Shown here: positions 15,244 to 16,817 of the stretch, piece after piece
How positions within the stretch are numbered: position 1 is the first letter of the stretch
Layout: the number at the start of each line of letters is the position of its first letter
Origin: Anaerolineae bacterium
GTDB taxonomy: Bacteria; Chloroflexota; Anaerolineae; B4-G1; SLSP01
Reading direction: 5' to 3'
Assembly: GCA_016928755.1 (NCBI GenBank)
Contig: JAFGKB010000046.1
Location: forward strand, 1-16,817
Length of the DNA stretch: 16,817 nucleotides
The notes under the pieces: model-generated
What the model saw: the letters and a program-made list of their open reading frames with translations, nothing else
Told to the model about the DNA's origin: nothing
The model's database searches: none
Program-made: the position numbers and the translations under genes

Positions 15244-16545
15244 GTGGCACGGCGACAACCTATTGTCATTAGTGATGGTTTTACCCCATCACAGCCCCGT
15301 GATATTAAGGAAACCGGGGTGAGTATGGGACTCCTTGCTGACCTGGCATTGAAAACACTCTACTTTGAGAGTTATATGTCGGGCCGTGCTCTTGCTGAGC
15401 GTTTGGCTTTGCCATTTGCAAACGTTGTCGATAATATTATGGATTTTCTTAAACGTGAGACGCTCTGCGAGGTACGCGGTGCTTCCGGTCGTGGCAGTTT
15501 GGCGGCGGCCGGCTATGAATATGTGCTGACGGCAAAGGGGCGTGAACGTGCCCAGGATGCGTTGGAACGTACTCAGTATGTTGGCCCGACACCGGTCCCC
15601 CTCTCTGTATATAATGAGTCGGTGCGTGCTCAGGGGTTGAAGGATGTGGTAGTCCACCAACGCCAGTTGCGCCAAGCAATTGCTCACCTTGTCTTGGGTG
15701 AGCGTACCTTCGAGCAAATTGGACCCGCGGTTAACTCCGGGCGTTCGATATTCCTATTCGGCAATCCCGGTAATGGTAAGACCTCGATCGCGGAAGCCAT
15801 CGGTCAGCTATTGATGGAGGGGGATATTTATATCCCTTATGCGGTAGAGATTGAGGGGCAGATTATTAAGATTTTCGATAACGTGAACCATAAACCTTCT
15901 GATGAAGAAGAGACCGGCCCTGTCCGGGGCGTTGATGCGCGGTGGATCAAGATACGCCGTCCCTTTATCATTGTTGGTGGTGAACTGACCCTGGAAAGTC
16001 TGGACCTGGTTTATGACACCAATAACAAATACTACGAGGCCCCGTTCCAGATGAAGTCCAACGGCGGTATCTTGCTGGTGGATGATTTTGGCCGGCAGCA
16101 GGTCCGCCCGCGTGACTTGCTTAACCGCTGGATTGTACCCCTTGAAAAGCGGATCGATTTCTTGACCTTACATACCGGGCGCAAGATAGAGATTCCTTTT
16201 GAGGTATTGATCGTCTTTTCCACGAACCTGGAACCGAGTGACCTGGTGGATGAGGCATTCCTGCGCCGCATTCGCCATAAGATCGAGGTTGAGGACCCCA
16301 ACTGGGATGAGTATCGTGAGATATTCAAGCGGGTTTCCAAGGCCAAGAATATCGCAATGGATGATCGGGCCTTTGCATACTTGATCCAAGAACACTATAT
16401 TAAGGCCCAGCGCCGTCCCCGTGCCTGTCATGCCCGTGACCTGTTAGATCAAATCATTGATATTGCCTCTTACCTCAGTGTCCAACCAACGTTGAGTAAA
16501 GAATTAATTGACCGCGCTGCGGATTCCTACTTTGTGGAGCTTTGA
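15244..16545 (+). CDS. AAA+ ATPase with N-terminal winged-helix-like region
   Basis: A 433-residue cytosolic ATPase. Walker A GNPGNGKT is at 173-180, Walker B ILLVDD at 276-281 (Asp-Asp rather than the common Asp-Glu), a probable sensor-1 Asn at 328 (FSTNLEP) and candidate arginine fingers at Arg341-342 (FLRRIRHKI). Residues about 25-110 look like a winged-helix fold: helical, with a Gly-rich wing (GASGRGS, 79-85) and a YVLTAKGRERA end typical of such domains. No signal peptide or membrane segment is seen. The GTG start has GGAGGTG seven bases upstream, and the gene begins 32 bases after the macroglobulin stop. I do not recognise a named family with a known role. MoxR-like chaperone or DNA-related regulator are possibilities, neither shown. 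Confidence 0.85.
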   Translation: MARRQPIVISDGFTPSQPRDIKETGVSMGLLADLALKTLYFESYMSGRALAERLALPFANVVDNIMDFLKRETLCEVRGASGRGSLAAAGYEYVLTAKGRERAQDALERTQYVGPTPVPLSVYNESVRAQGLKDVVVHQRQLRQAIAHLVLGERTFEQIGPAVNSGRSIFLFGNPGNGKTSIAEAIGQLLMEGDIYIPYAVEIEGQIIKIFDNVNHKPSDEEETGPVRGVDARWIKIRRPFIIVGGELTLESLDLVYDTNNKYYEAPFQMKSNGGILLVDDFGRQQVRPRDLLNRWIVPLEKRIDFLTLHTGRKIEIPFEVLIVFSTNLEPSDLVDEAFLRRIRHKIEVEDPNWDEYREIFKRVSKAKNIAMDDRAFAYLIQEHYIKAQRRPRACHARDLLDQIIDIASYLSVQPTLSKELIDRAADSYFVEL

Positions 16546-16550
16546 TAACT

Positions 16551-16817
16551 ATGGCAGAATTTCCTAATAGTTGGTGGCGTGACCGTCCGTTAGTCATTGC
16601 CCATCGAGGTGCCAGCCATGTGGCACCCCAGAATACATTGGCGGCTTTTAGAAAAGCCGTGGAATTAGGTGCTGATGGCATCGAATTAGATGTCCATCTC
16701 TCGGCTGACGGGGTGCCGGTCGTAATCCACGATGCGACTTTGGAAGCTACGACGGATGGCACCGGGAAAGTCCATGATAAAACGCTGTCCCAACTCAAAG
16801 AGCTGGATGCCGGCAGC
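16551..16817 (+). CDS. glycerophosphodiester phosphodiesterase, 5' part
   Basis: The first 89 codons of a GDPD, cut by the window end. It hydrolyses glycerophosphodiesters to glycerol-3-phosphate and an alcohol. The diagnostic segments are present: His18-Arg19-Gly (HRGAS), Glu45 and Asp47 in GIELDVHLS, and His60 in VVIHD, covering the two catalytic histidines and two metal ligands. The usual PENT motif reads Pro-Gln-Asn-Thr (Gln27). No signal peptide, so probably cytosolic. The ATG follows the ATPase stop by five bases, with GGAG 11 bases upstream inside the preceding gene, so it belongs to the same operon. The C-terminal half, with the third metal ligand, lies outside the window. Confidence 0.92.
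   Translation, partial: MAEFPNSWWRDRPLVIAHRGASHVAPQNTLAAFRKAVELGADGIELDVHLSADGVPVVIHDATLEATTDGTGKVHDKTLSQLKELDAGS

Noticed and set aside
16475..16798. A 107-codon minus-strand ORF at the window end
   Set aside because: It is antisense to the GDPD and ATPase genes, whose motifs are clear.

Overview
The window looks like chromosomal DNA of a free-living bacterium, most plausibly a Chloroflexota (Anaerolineae-like) lineage. That guess rests on the overall flavour of the proteins (large lipoprotein macroglobulin, GSI-alpha-like glutamine synthetase, GAF kinases) and the mix of ATG and GTG starts. It is an inference; no rRNA or marker phylogeny is present. I see no insertion sequence, phage gene, tRNA, rRNA or CRISPR array.

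Layout. Everything from 147 to about 8.77 kb is on the minus strand. Reading in the direction of transcription, the units are: a PAP2-type membrane phosphatase (8772-7876); glnA (7524-6193) with a long regulated leader; a Nudix hydrolase abutting nth (6073-4958); a 549-base AT-rich gap; dnaA (4408-3050); and an L-lactate permease followed after 15 bases by a GAF sensor kinase (2891-147). After a divergent gap at 8.77-9.16 kb, the plus strand carries one tight operon: a 2017-residue alpha-2-macroglobulin-like lipoprotein, an AAA+ ATPase of unknown role, and the start of a glycerophosphodiester phosphodiesterase cut by the window edge.

The most interesting element is the glnA leader (about 7826 down to 7524, minus strand). 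A good promoter (TTGACA, 16 bases, TACGAT with extended TG) is followed by a ribosome site and a 23-codon ORF with seven glutamine codons, five of them consecutive (CAA CAG CAG CAG CAA). About 30 bases after its stop codon comes a GC-rich hairpin with a U-tract, then the glnA ribosome site and start. This has the layout of a classical leader-peptide attenuator, but keyed to glutamine and placed in front of glutamine synthetase. A hairpin formed by the end of the leader ORF, and a competing pairing to the terminator, can be drawn by hand. A second possible promoter after the terminator may give basal glnA transcription.

Other points: the macroglobulin has lost its thioester (Ser-Thr-Glu-Ala where Cys-x-Glu-Gln is expected); dnaA stands without dnaN or rpmH next to it; and several units are separated by stem-loops sharing an AAACC(C/G)GG stem base, probably a family of intrinsic terminators. 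Several starts were moved from the longest ORF to the codon with a proper ribosome site (glnA, the PAP2 gene, the macroglobulin).
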